From Sequoia sempervirens (lineage: Eukaryota; Streptophyta; Pinopsida; Cupressales; Cupressaceae): DNA of 64,000 bases. Below are positions 11,627 to 22,599 of the stretch, piece after piece. Under the pieces are notes generated by a model. The model had not been told where the DNA came from and did not search any database. It was given only the letters and a program-made list of their open reading frames with translations. Position 1 is the stretch's first letter, and each line of letters opens with the position of its first letter. Both the position numbers and the translations under genes were made by a program. Where the stretch lies: NCBI GenBank assembly GCA_007258455.2, contig VDFB02047230.1, positions 161,270,635 through 161,334,634 of the forward strand, given 5' to 3'.

Positions 11627-11703
11627 AAACTATGGTTAGGCACACTTGAGCTGGAGTAGTACCGGTATGGGTGACCTCCCAGGAAGGCCCAGTGCTTCAC
11701 CTC
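11627..11703 (+). pseudogene. 5S rRNA-derived relic (3' half)
   Basis: The block GAGTAGTACCGGTATGGGTG, followed by ACCTCCCAGGAAGGCCCAG, closely matches the 3' part of plant 5S rRNA (GAGTAGTAC, GATGGGTGACCTCC, GGGAAGTCC). The preceding GGTTAGGCACACTTGAGCTG fits the GTTAAGCGTGCTTGGGC box A region. About 77 bases corresponding to roughly nt 43-120 are present, with about a dozen changes. The 5' third of 5S is not seen upstream. It holds the internal promoter region (boxes A and C) and lies about 240 bp before the gypsy 3' LTR. Possible sources are a SINE3-like or Cassandra-like element or a captured 5S gene. Confidence 0.8.
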
Positions 11704-11926
11704 TATGAGCATCACCTAGATGCAATGAGTGCTAAGTGGACCATTCACTATCATGAGAGATAGGTTCTTGTGAACCACTACTCATGAAACATGGGTCAAT
11801 GATTTTGACTCGTAAAACTACATGGTTGAACCTTGATAGAAATATCACAATTTGAAACACTATGGAAAATACCTCCTACTTATCTACTTTAGTGTAGCTG
11901 ATTTTTCTCCAAAAATTTAGCTCACT

Positions 11927-11941
11927 AAAGTGGGGGGAAAA
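11927..11941 (+). promoter_or_regulatory. Gypsy polypurine tract
   Basis: AAAGTGGGGGGAAAA is a strong purine run directly followed by TGTGGCATCATAAAATTG, a plausible LTR start with terminal TG. Confidence 0.7.
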
Positions 11942-13100
11942 TGTGGCATCATAAAATTGCACCTTGTGGCAATTTTACACTTGCACATTTGGCCCATTGC
12001 ATTTATGGCTTTCTGCTACATTAATGACAAAACCTTATGAGTTGTAATTTCACAATTTCAACTTCATAGGGGACAATGATGAAGCGTTAGCAGTCTGATA
12101 CCTCATTTCTTGCAAATTTTTGAGTAGGATTCTTGTGTGACGTGTGGAAAACTATGCGATGCGCTAGCGACCCCAAAAATTTTGAGTTTCAAATGAGTGA
12201 ATCTAACATCCCTTTCCTATGATGCATGCCATTGTGGAAAAATCATGATTGTAATGACTCTTCCTACCCATGCAACCTCACAAAACTCCTCTTTTGTCTC
12301 ATTCTTTCATCATTCTCACTCTCTTTGTTTTGATCTTTCTCTGTTGCTCTATTCTCTTCTGCATCTTTTCTCTCTTGCTCTCCGCAGTGAAGCTTTTTTA
12401 GATTCTCATCTCATCAACAACCAAGGCTCTCTTGCTCTCTGCAGTGAAGCTCTATCAGATTCTCATATCATCAAAAACCAAGGATCTCTTGCAAGCAAGC
12501 ACGTCTCATCTATCAAGCCAAGAGGGGAGCCACAAACTGTTGGTAACACTCTCTTGTCTACTTTTGTCTCATCTATTTACAATTATCTATTTGTCTTGTC
12601 TATTACATTCGTGATAGAGGCTCTCCTCCATAGCAGGGTTTATTTTTATCACACATCTCAACTATTATATTTTATGTCAATTTGTCTATTTCTATCTATT
12701 TGGCTATCTATGGAGGTGGAAACACCAAAATGGGGGTTTGACTAGGGCAATCCCCAAAACAACCCCAACATTTTTCCTTGTCCTTTATGTGTGCAAATGT
12801 TCATATTTGAAAAGATGGGTATTGCAGATTTCAATATTTTATCCTCTATTTTGATAGGGACAACAACACGATGTGCAGATATCCTTGTGGTGCATTGTCA
12901 TCCGTTTGTCGAGACTTTTCCCTTTTGGGGGCAGAATCTATAAGTCTTAAGCTTTTTGTCTCTGTAATCTTAATTTCATAATTCTATATTAGTTTTTGTT
13001 AAATTGTGGTTTTATCATTCTTTCTCTTAATAGCTTAGTATTTTATTCAATCAAGTTATTGCAAGATTCTCCATTTCATACTTTTTCACTTAATCTTGTA
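11942..13100 (+). repeat. Probable 3' LTR of gypsy element
   Basis: It begins TGTGGCATCATAAAATTG right after the polypurine tract. The right end is uncertain because the 5' LTR is not in the window; I place it near 13100. It contains a pyrimidine-rich zone and a 57-bp duplication. Open frames through it (182 codons at 12197-12745) are compositional and match no domain. Confidence 0.5.
12371..12494 (+). repeat. 57-bp tandem duplication in LTR
   Basis: The unit from TCTCTTGCTCTC at 12371 repeats at 12428 with few changes. The first ten bases or so start a third time at 12485. The period is 57 bp, a multiple of three, so it also appears as two 19-residue repeats (SLALRSEAFLDSHLINNQG type) in the open frame. 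Confidence 0.85.
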
Positions 13101-14966
13101 CTTTGAGGTAATTGATGGCTATTCACTCGCTATAGACTCTTCTTTGTCCTAGAGACTTAGGACTAGCAAATTCCCTCCTTTACAAGATGTACCATTTATT
13201 GTTACAATTAGTAAATAAGGTCCTCTAAAAAAGCCTCTATTTTTTTATAAATCAAAGTGGTTTTCTTGTGCTACTATTGAATAGAAAGAAAAAAATCACA
13301 ATTTTGTGTAGAACTAGGGTGTAGAATTGGTAATTTTTTTAATAGATCCCCATGACATTAAACTAATAGCACCAACATATTTGGTTGGGTGGTTTTATGC
13401 TAGAGTAGGCATTGTTATATAACTAAGGGATATTGAACCTTCCAAGCTACAATGGTTGGATGAGGTTTATTAAGAGACTTAAGCACCTAAAAGTGAGAAA
13501 CTTTGACAAGATGATCTTCCATCTCAGGTGATTATATTTACAAAATTTTCACTTTTGAAGTCTTAGGAGGGTTGGGAGATCTTGTGCTAGTTTTAGTATA
13601 CATGATGAACCTTCAAATAATGAGATGCCAAATACCTTGATGATCTCATTTCTTGATTTGTCTTTGGTAATCCAAGTGGCATGATCTCTTGGTTTGAAGG
13701 ATATTTCTTTTCAATTTTGTCTCAATTCTAGATTAACATAGCTAATTCTTGTTTAGTTTTCCTCCTCTTTGCTTGGGTTCCCTAATGGATATGTTGTTAT
13801 TCTTCTTTTATATTATGGTATCATTTCCTTTACTACTTGGAAATTCATCATGGTCTTAATTTCTTAAATCATAATTTGTCTACTATTTTTTCATATCCTT
13901 TTAAGCAAAGATGATTACTATGTAAATTTAGTGCTACATATGTTGTCATATTACTAAGACACTCTAATATGAGGGTGAGATTCTTAGATGATAAATTTTT
14001 CATTTGGGGATATGATAATAAAAACCATCCATATAATTTTTAGGGTACTGATCAACTTCCTAAAAGTGTTCATCATACATTATTCACATATTAATATTGT
14101 CCACATATTAGGATTGTATTATCTCAACAAGATAAATAAGATTGTTAGAAAAATTAAACAATAATTATCTTATAAATTTATAACTATATGCAAATGGTAG
14201 TAGTCATATGCCAAACTTAGAATGGTCATATCAAGATCATAACCACTTATGACAACCTAAAAATTAATAATGGTATTGAAAATAGTCATGAATACATGTT
14301 AGGATAGTAATCAATATACTATAAAATATTTATCATATTGCCTAGGATTTTTTTCAAGCCATTAAGATAGTCATATATTTTTAAACATATCAAAATGACT
14401 ATCATCAATAGTAGAGGATTAGCATCAAGAAATTTTAAGTGTCAAATTCACCTAGGAATATCCTGACAACTAAGGAGTAGTTTTAAATATTGGGAAGTGT
14501 TATAAAATTGGCAGAGAGTTGTCATTAATTCCTAAAAAAAAATATGAACAATCAAAGTAGGCATAGTGAATATCCATATTATTATCTTGTAAAATAAAAT
14601 TTGACTTAAAAAATCTATTATAAAATCTAAGAGTGTTGTAAAATCATTAGCAAATTCATTGACCATTGGAACAACAACTACAAGTATCATTTAGAAGAAT
14701 TGGTCTAACTCAATGCCTTTGAGGATAGTCAACATCCAAAATCCCAAAAAAATACCTAAAAAACCAAGTTATGTTTATAAAGTAAAGAAATATTGTGGGT
14801 CTAGACAAGGAGTATCAACCTATCCACTAAGGATATTGGTGGCTTACTAGGATTCATGCTATAGGAAATACAATCATATTCAAATAATGATATTACAAAC
14901 TATCATAGATACTCACATCATGCAAATAATTTTTTTCAATTTCCATCTCAAGACAATTATCAAGAT
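13101..14966. other. AT-rich DNA, no recognisable gene
   Basis: Scattered protein-like pieces occur on the plus strand at 13330-13700 (for example YLVGWFYARVG, RDIEPSKLQWLDEVY, VFGNPSGMISWFEGY), broken by many stops. They suggest an ancient unidentified coding region, perhaps retroelement gag. The rest is AT-rich with recurrent ATAGTCAT-like words. I could assign nothing further. Confidence 0.35.
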
Positions 14967-16350
14967 CCAAGAGCTAGAGGGGACTGTCAATTCACTAGAA
15001 TAATATTATAAACATTGGGGAAGTTCCTAGTCACATTAGAGGTAGACATGTCCCTAAGGATTATTATGAAAATATTAAATATGCATTATTAGTAACGTAT
15101 AATAATAAAAATATTATCACAATCAACATTGGGATTTTCGTGATGATCCCATGATTGAGTCCATAAATTCAATTTTCACCGTATTAAATAACACCAATGA
15201 TGGAAACCAATGGACATTGACACTCTAGAATAGTTATAAAGGTAGTCATGTAGGATATTAGATAGTCAAGATGATACTAAACATAAGGAATCTTTCCAAT
15301 TATAAAATATAATCTATCATATGAGCAAGGCATTATCATAGGACTTAAAAGGGATAGATATTATCTTCACATCAAGAAATGTTATCATTCTCATATGGAA
15401 CTATATTCACTTAGAAGTCATGATTATAAGGGATCACTTTATGACCATAAGGATATCCATTGAATATTATCAATCTTATAAATAATTAATCATTTTGATA
15501 GTTAATAATAGCTATAGGATATCATGCCAACTCAAGAGATTAGAATTCATATATGATGTAAAAGGGGAGATCAAAAGGTTAAGTCATAATACATCAAGTG
15601 CTAAAATGCCAATAACACTTTTGACTCAAGAGGTGATAAATATTACATATGCCAATAACACTTTTGACTCAAGAGCTATAGGGGACTGTCAATTCACTAG
15701 AATAATATTATAAACATTGGGGAAGTTCCTAGTCACATTAGAGGCAGACATGTCCCTAAGGATTATTATGAAAATATTAAATATGCATTATTAGTAACGT
15801 ATAATAATAAAAATATTATCACAATCAACATTGGTATTTCCCTGATGATCCCATGATGGAGTCCATAAATTCAATTTTCACCTTATTAAATAACACCAAT
15901 GATGGAAACCAATGGACATTGGCACTCTAGAATAGTTATAAAGGTAGTCATGTAGGATATTAGATAGTCAAGATGACACTAAACATAAGGAATCTTTTCA
16001 ATTATAAAATCTAATCTATTATATGAACAAGGCATTATCATAGGACTTAAAAGGGATAGATATTATCTTCACATCAAGAAATGTTATCATTCTCATATGG
16101 GACTATATTCACTTAGAAGTCACGATTATAAGGGATCACTTTATGACCATAAGGATATCCATTGAATATTATCAATCCTATAAATAATTAATCATTTTGA
16201 TAGTCAATAATAGCTATAGGATATCATGCCAACTCAAGAGATTAGAATTCATAAATGATATAAAAGGGGAGATCAAAAGGTTAATTCATAATACATCAAG
16301 TGCTAACATGCCAATAACACTTTTGAGTCAAGAGGAAATAAATACATAAT
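14967..16350. repeat. 0.7-kb tandem duplication, two units
   Basis: The unit starting CAAGAGCTA-AGGGGACTGTCAA at about 14967 recurs from about 15669 with a period of 702 bp. The units differ at roughly twenty positions by eye (about 97 percent identical). The first unit ends with a short internal repeat: GCCAATAACACTTTTGACTC occurs near 15608 and again near 15651, just before the second unit. This short repeat could have mediated unequal exchange. No protein domain is recognisable in either unit. Confidence 0.9.
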
Positions 16351-18689
16351 ACTCGTAAATACAATCATATTTTCTTTAAGAAGAGATACATTTATTATTA
16401 ATTCTCATGATTCACATTACATGACCTTATGATAACAATACTTGTGAATAGAGTGTCATATTTTCTTATACAACTCATAGTGTTAAAAATTATTATACAT
16501 GCATCATCATATTAAATGCTCTAAAATTACTACACGTGCATCATCTTATGGTCTAAATTTATTATACCTATAACTTCTCAAAGTAGGAATGCATGTACAA
16601 AAGGAGTAAAATATATAGTATATAAAGTTGTATGTATAAAAATCTATTATAATGTATACATACAAAAAATTGGTATAGATGCCAACTCAATTTTTTTTTA
16701 AATGTGGCATATCCCACCTTAAAATGCATATACAATCTACATATCAAACAATTCAACCAAATCTTAAGGAACCAGTTGTACCTTAGTCTAAAGTAAACCC
16801 TTGGCCTATGGCAGATTTGTTGACTACAATGGATCATTTATGTGTATTGGAGGGACTTCTTGTTGTGGGTTAGTAGGTTGTGGTGGTCTCTTAACCTGTA
16901 CTGGATCTTCAAAAAGTGGTCTCTTGGTGGTATGATGTAGATACTACTTTATGGATACAAATTTGACCACAACAAGTCAAACCATAAATTTAATTAATTA
17001 TTTTAATATTAAACAAATTATTTAGACTACTAAATATAAAAATTTCTACTAAAAATGAGGCGTCTATAATTGATTGAGAAGGAGTCAACGAGGATTAACC
17101 AAGTGTTCATGTATGAAAATGAAAAGAATTTAAAATTGTATGTACATAGTCATAATAACTTAAATTAACATCCAAACGACTATAATCAACTAGAAACTCT
17201 AAACTATCAATTAAATCAAAATTTAATTCAATTACTTTGAGTAATTAATGATATCCAAAGAGTCATTTACAAATTGATGGTCTTATTGGATGACTAGGTA
17301 TCCTACCAAATCATGTTGAGTATGGTGTAACATCACTTACATTTAGAATAGAATATAAAATTAAAATAATATTGATATATATTAGCATATAATTATTGAC
17401 AAAAAAGACATGTTTATAATAAAAAAAGTTTAAATGTATGAAAAATCCATATTGTCAGGTATAAGCCAAATTGAATGGTAGAATGTGTGCCCTAATGAAC
17501 TTTGATAAGATCATTAAATATTATCCCACTTAGATACATTAGTACTAATCTTTGTTAATTTTAACTTCAAATGAAATATCAAGAAATAACTTTAAATTTT
17601 ACCTCAAAGTAAGATTGGTCTTACTCACATGCTCTAGTCTTGGTGCCTCAACTTTTATAGATGGAATAGGAAGCGCACATGAGATTCTAATGTGTTCAAG
17701 AGTGACTCAATTATCTCTCCAAGATAGCCTAAGTATAACTCATTGCACATAATACAAAAGTGAAGCATATAGACATGTGTTGACAACGAGTGTCCCTTAA
17801 TGCCAAACAATCCACCATGACCATTTATTTCATTTGGGGTTGCTAGCCAAGAAGTGTGCATAATCAAATGCTCTATCAAATAGTGTATGGTAGAGGAGCT
17901 CTAGCATACAACATCTATGCCAATTATTTGGAGTTGAATAGGAGGTGGGGAAGGGATAGGAGGAGGGGGAACACATGGAACTTGCATATGTTATATTGCC
18001 TAGGGTTTGTCTTGGGGCATTCATCTACTTGCTCCCTAAAAAATATCTAAATTAAAATAGTTCACATGGTGCCCTAATATAAACCACATATAGTTTATAG
18101 AGGAAATAGAAAGGTACATCAAGATTGAACTATTGGGTGGTTCATCAAAAAATATCCACTAGCAATCCCAAAAATTAATGATACCTTGATGTGTGCACAA
18201 CTTGATTGAAAATTTTGGGCTTAAGTACAACAATAGGTAATCTAGTTTTACGATTGATGTAATAAGCCATCAACAGTGCTTTCTAAGTACTATCTAATTC
18301 TTTCACTTGATCATATGATTGTCCAATAGAATTTATTTAACCCTCTAGGCTTCTCACCATTGCTAAAATGGATCATATTGGCTAATGAGAGTATGTATGT
18401 GGTTGGCGATTCCTTCTAAGGTGGAAGTCATTGAATATATTTAAGGCAGTTTATGATAAGCTTCTATAATCTTTTTTTCAATTTTTTCTTTAGTTATTTG
18501 TGTTCAAGGTTCTATTGGGGATGGTTTGGTGTGGAAGGGGTTGGGTTTTAGTATTTCCCATCCATCTTACCTATTTCAAATTTAAAACATATAAATTTAG
18601 GATTTAGAACAACATTTCATTAAAAAATTTAAAATTTCAATTAAACATTTGGAACCAAAAAATGAAACATTTAGCATTTTGAATGAAAA
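16351..18689. other. AT-rich DNA, no gene recognised
   Basis: Short open frames on either strand (for example around 16568-16837 and 17552-18050) lack domains and show no codon structure. A purine-rich stretch lies near 17940-17970. I see no LTR boundaries or inverted termini. Confidence 0.4.
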
Positions 18690-18772
18690 TATTGAATTAC
18701 ACAAGAATAAAATTCAAATTGAAAACACATATGCTTAAATAAATTAAAAAATGTGAAATTCATATTATAATC
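18690..18772. repeat. R1 repeat, left flank of retrocopy
   Basis: This segment (AATATTGAATTA, then AATAAATTAAAAAATGTGAAAT) aligns with 30715-30795. It is the part of the R1 family left of the retrocopy insertion; the family continues at 20068. Confidence 0.75.
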
Positions 18773-18790
18773 AAAGTATGAATTGTAATT
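18773..18790. repeat. Retrocopy target duplication, left
   Basis: AAAGTATGAATTGTAATT occurs here and again at 20050-20067 directly after the poly(A). The related empty copy at 30796-30813 has the sequence only once. Confidence 0.92.
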
Positions 18791-20049
18791 GTGGGAGGTA
18801 GGGAGGGCGTCCCTCCAGGGAGGCGGAGGGAAGTGGCATGTTTGCCACGGTGGCGTTCATTAGACGGAGGTACTCTTAAGGTGGCAGGTTGGTTGGATGT
18901 GTGGCATGCTTTAGTGTTGCATCAAAGATGGCAGTACGGGTTGTCAATTCTAAGTTGGTCACAACATTCTTCAATGATGTATTAATGGTTTTTGTGCTTG
19001 GTTTTCTTGGATTGCCATCTCGTTAAATGAGAGTTGGTACGTTTTGAAGGGGTGGCGACGTCTTCAGAATCTAGGTTTATTATCGTTTGCTTGGCTCACT
19101 TTTGCTTCATTTCTTTTGATGTGAAATTCTGGGGTTTCCTACCATCCCTTCTATCAAGTGTCTTTGATAGAAGGTTTAGGATGGCGAAGTGCACTGAATT
19201 CATAGTGGAGGTCTATGTTTCTGGCTTAGCTCGCTTTGGCACAGACACGCCAATATCCTTACGCTCGTCGATGAGACATGATTCCTTTAAGGAAGTCACT
19301 GACCAGCATCTGAAGCAGATTTTGGTGGAGTATGACCCATTGGTGCTTGCGGCGGTGAAGATGGTGTTGGGTTTGGGTCATTTGGAGGCTAAGGAGTATG
19401 GGAGAGATAACCTACACATCTCGTCTCACTTTCTTGCCTCGTTGCTTGATAATCTAGAGCTGAAGGCTGAGGCTAAGCAGTTGTTGTTGAAGCTTTTCAA
19501 GAAGGACCTGGTAGAAGGTGTCGACGAGGTGCTTCACATGGCGATAGAGGGAAGAGGTTGCCCTCGTCCTTGTGATGTGGAGCAGGTTTGCTTGGAGGAC
19601 ACGGTTAAATCTATCCATTCCTTTTGGATTTGTAGGGTCTAAGTTTGATGCAGCACATATCATTGGCAACAGTTGTCATCATCTTTCTGAAGAAAGTGTT
19701 CGGGCTAATGGCGATGGACAAAGAAGACTGGAAGGAGTATGGTGAATTTGCAATTTTAAATAATTTCCTGTAAGCTGGGGGTTTGTTCTTTCTATTATGG
19801 GGTTTTTTGGGTTGGTGTGTTTTTGGTGGTTCTAGCTTTATTCACCATTTTAGTGGATTGCTTTGCATTTTTGGCTGTGGTATCGATAGTGGGTTTTAGT
19901 TTTTTGTGTATGTCATTCTCTTGATTCGGCTTTGTGGTAGCCTTGGCAAGCTGGTTTTTGGGTTTTCTGTCAACTCTCTCTCCTGCATAGTAGACGCTTG
20001 TTAAACCATAGTTTTTATTATAATTAAATAAACTCTTATGCATAAAAAA
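18791..20049 (+). mobile_element. Polyadenylated retrocopy of unknown transcript
   Basis: This 1259-bp insert is markedly more GC-rich than its flanks. It begins GTGGGAGGTAGGGAGGG and ends with an AATAAA signal (20027-20032) and an A run starting 11 bases later. It is flanked by 18-bp direct repeats. These are the marks of LINE-driven reverse transcription of a polyadenylated RNA. The related sequence at 30791-30830 lacks the insert and keeps one target copy. No LINE endonuclease or reverse transcriptase is readable, so it is a processed pseudogene of an unidentified gene or a non-autonomous retroelement. Confidence 0.85.
19181..19642 (+). pseudogene. Unidentified protein in retrocopy
   Basis: An ATG in good context (AGGATGGCG) opens 153 codons, in a frame that also runs upstream to 19034 without a stop. 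The product would begin MAKCTEFIVEVYVSGLARFG. It is rich in Leu, Glu and Lys, with a helical stretch (LLDNLELKAEAKQLLLKLF) and a cysteine-containing C-terminus. No signal peptide or membrane segment is seen, and I recognise no family. Just after the stop another frame reads KKVFGLMAMDKEDWKEYGEF (to about 19770), which looks like continuing protein, so a frameshift has probably truncated the original frame. Nothing suggests it is expressed. Confidence 0.45.
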
Positions 20050-20067
20050 AAAGTATGAATTGTAATT
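20050..20067. repeat. Retrocopy target duplication, right
   Basis: This is the right copy of AAAGTATGAATTGTAATT, overlapping the end of the A run. It is followed by AATCAAAATAAAAC, as at the empty site near 30814. Confidence 0.92.
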
Positions 20068-21490
20068 AATCAAAATAAAACACTACAATAATTTAAATAT
20101 TTTTCATTTAATTTTGAATTAATTTTAATTTAAAAAGAAAAGAAAATTACCTTTATGAGTTATTAAACACTTGCTATAAAAATGATAATTACTTGCTATC
20201 ATAAGGGAGCATGAAGGATTTCCCAAAGTGGATATCTAAAATACTTGATATCCATTTTTTGTTGATAAGGGCAATATAACCCCACTAGTTGCAATTTTTC
20301 ATTGCAAATTGGGACTTATAAAATAGATATCCATTCTAAATAAATATGTATTTTTTTGGCATTATAAAAGCTTTTTTTAACTTATTCTTAGCCCAAAAAA
20401 AAGTCAAATATCCATTTCATGATTTTGGCTAAGTATAGACACAATTTATTGCCCATTACCATTGTTTATCCCATCATGATCTCACACTCACTATATACCA
20501 ATGCTCACTTCAATTACCTTCAAGGGTCATTGTAGTAGGCACTTTTTAAGCTTCTACATCATTATTGACACTACACCCTTGATTGGTGGGGACTTTGAAG
20601 CTACACAACACATTTATCTTCTTAAAATTTCTCTATCTAAGTTATTGCAGAAGAAGTTGCACTAGTGGTACTTCCCCTAAAAAAATAAATTAAAGGCTTA
20701 GTCCATAATCCTTTCTAGTTACTAATGCATGAATTTTAATAACATATTTTTTTATATCATTGAAGAGTTCCTCCTTGATATTTCTAAGCAACTACTCAAG
20801 CCTTAGAGTGTGATTAGTGAAACTAAATTTATGCATAAAGTTGACCTTTAGTTGATCCTAGGAGATGATCTTGAAACACAATTCCTTTTGTTGTATTAAA
20901 GGAGTGCAAGGTCACCTAAGGTAGTTGAAAGTGTATGCAACTAAGTATTAGGCAAAAAATTTGATACAATCAAGCGGGGCATATACCTTTATATCATGGG
21001 CCTTTTAAATCATGTATACTCTTTTTTTATTTGCTACTAGTTTTTGATGCAATACAATGTAATCATCACTATCATAATATCCGATTTAATGAAACTTTTC
21101 ACAATTTTTAGATGTGTGGCCTAACTCTTGATGGCTATAACATGATACTAGGAAAGGTTAACCTCCATCAATTAATAACTATTATCATTGCCTCCGTATT
21201 TTCCATGCCCATATTGGCAAGGTTATAAATATGAAATATAGATTAAATAACTAAGATCTTTCTATGAGAGATATAGGCTATACAATTGTAAATGAAATAA
21301 CACAATTACAGACTTGAAATTCCAAGAGATGTGCAAATGTCAATATGAAAAAATTACATTAGAAGCTCAAATAAAATCTATAGAATAATGACTGCATGCA
21401 TCAAGGTACATGTATGCTAAAGTATGCAAGAGTATGCAAGAATATGAAAATACAAGCTAGGTAATGATTTTATATAGAACTAAGGAGAGG
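20068..21490 (-). repeat. R1 repeat copy A with gag relics
   Basis: This aligns with 30814-31745 (copy B) and 39413-40712 (copy C). On the minus strand it holds a zinc-knuckle relic (CYSHQELGHTSKNC, 21101-21142; the second Cys is His) followed by a retrotransposon gag capsid-like segment (about 20700-20905, WDQLKVNFMHKF and FTNHTLRLE, then LVTRKD). Stops interrupt both. The left part has paired GATATCC hairpin sequences near 20230-20340. After about 21236, copies A and C share a noncoding tail to about 21490 and 40712. Confidence 0.75.
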
Positions 21491-22127
21491 ATGGAGATGG
21501 CAAATCCAACCGATAGGAATTAACTACCAAAAGTGGAAAGTGTTCCACCTTTTGAGAGAAGGGGACACCACATCACTTATCTCCTAGTTATTAAATAATA
21601 AACTCACTTTTAAAATAAATAAATAATAAACTCACTTTTTAAAAAATAATAATAATAAACCCACTTTATTATCCTAAGAAAGCTTAATAAAGTGTAGGAA
21701 AAACCTATAACTAAGAGAAAATAAATTAACCCAAAAACCTACACAACAAAGGTCTCATTTTGACACAAAGAAAATTCAAACCTCACTATTCAAACCCAAA
21801 TCTTCACACAAATTCAAAATTTCAAACAAGCAATACTCTTCCCAAAACTTGCAACAACAAACACTCCTTTTTCCAAATTCACTGTTCTATAATCAGATTA
21901 TAAATTTTCACAATTACATAACCAAACAATCATTTGCATTGACAATTACCTTTATCAATCAAATTCATTTTTAAATTCAAGTTTTTAGATGATAAAAGCT
22001 TCAAATTCTTCTCTATTCTCCCATCATCTATGTTGCCTTCAATTTGCATTTATTTGGTTTTGCACCTGCAAAGTAGCTTTGTTCAAATTATTCCCTCATC
22101 TACCTATTTCACTTCTATCACACCTCT
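21491..22127. other. AT-rich DNA left of Copia element
   Basis: It contains three loose repeats of AATAATAAACTCACTTTT (about 21594-21670) and A-rich, CAAA-rich sequence. I see no gene. Confidence 0.5.
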
Positions 22128-22523
22128 TGTTGATTGAATAACAACAAAAAAATATTAAAAGATTGCAAAAAAATAAGACAAATGAAAAACAGAACATACA
22201 CACAAACGAGAACACAATAATTTTATAGTGGTTCACCAAATTGGCTACATCCACTTTCAGCAGGGGCTATCTCTATATTATTATTCGAATCAGAACACAA
22301 TACACTGTTGCAGCATATATCTCACAATATATAAATTCATCCTATAACTAGAATGCCATCCACACATGCCCAAAATTTTAATAATAGTTAATGGCAGGTA
22401 ACCTCCAACATAGTGCTGAATATAGGCACTAACATGGAGTGTAGGGCAACAAAAAGAGGAGTAAATGAATATCAGGGCAGTTACACCACCGACAAGGATT
22501 GGGCTTTATACATTACACCAACA
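22128..22523 (-). repeat. 3' LTR of minus-strand Copia
   Basis: This aligns with 27213-27618; differences are small indels near the left end and scattered substitutions. The same sequence appears as 63684-64000 at the window end. Confidence 0.9.
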
Positions 22524-22599
22524 ATCTCCAACTTGAAGTCCAATTCGGCTGCAAGAGAGTTGTGCAGAGATATCCCTCATTTCAAGCTTATTGTAAGAG

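Noticed and set aside
11627..11703. Functional 5S rRNA gene
   Set aside because: The first third is missing and there are about a dozen changes in the rest.
12197..12745. 182-codon open frame as a gene
   Set aside because: It lies in a probable LTR, is pyrimidine-driven, contains an in-frame 57-bp DNA duplication and has no domain.
17655..18024. Minus-strand resemblance to a gypsy integrase zinc-binding region (GHGGLFGIKGHS)
   Set aside because: The match is only a few residues; the His/Cys pattern and flanking blocks are missing.
18791..20049. Truncated autonomous LINE
   Set aside because: No reverse transcriptase, endonuclease or C-terminal zinc-knuckle motif could be read in any frame.
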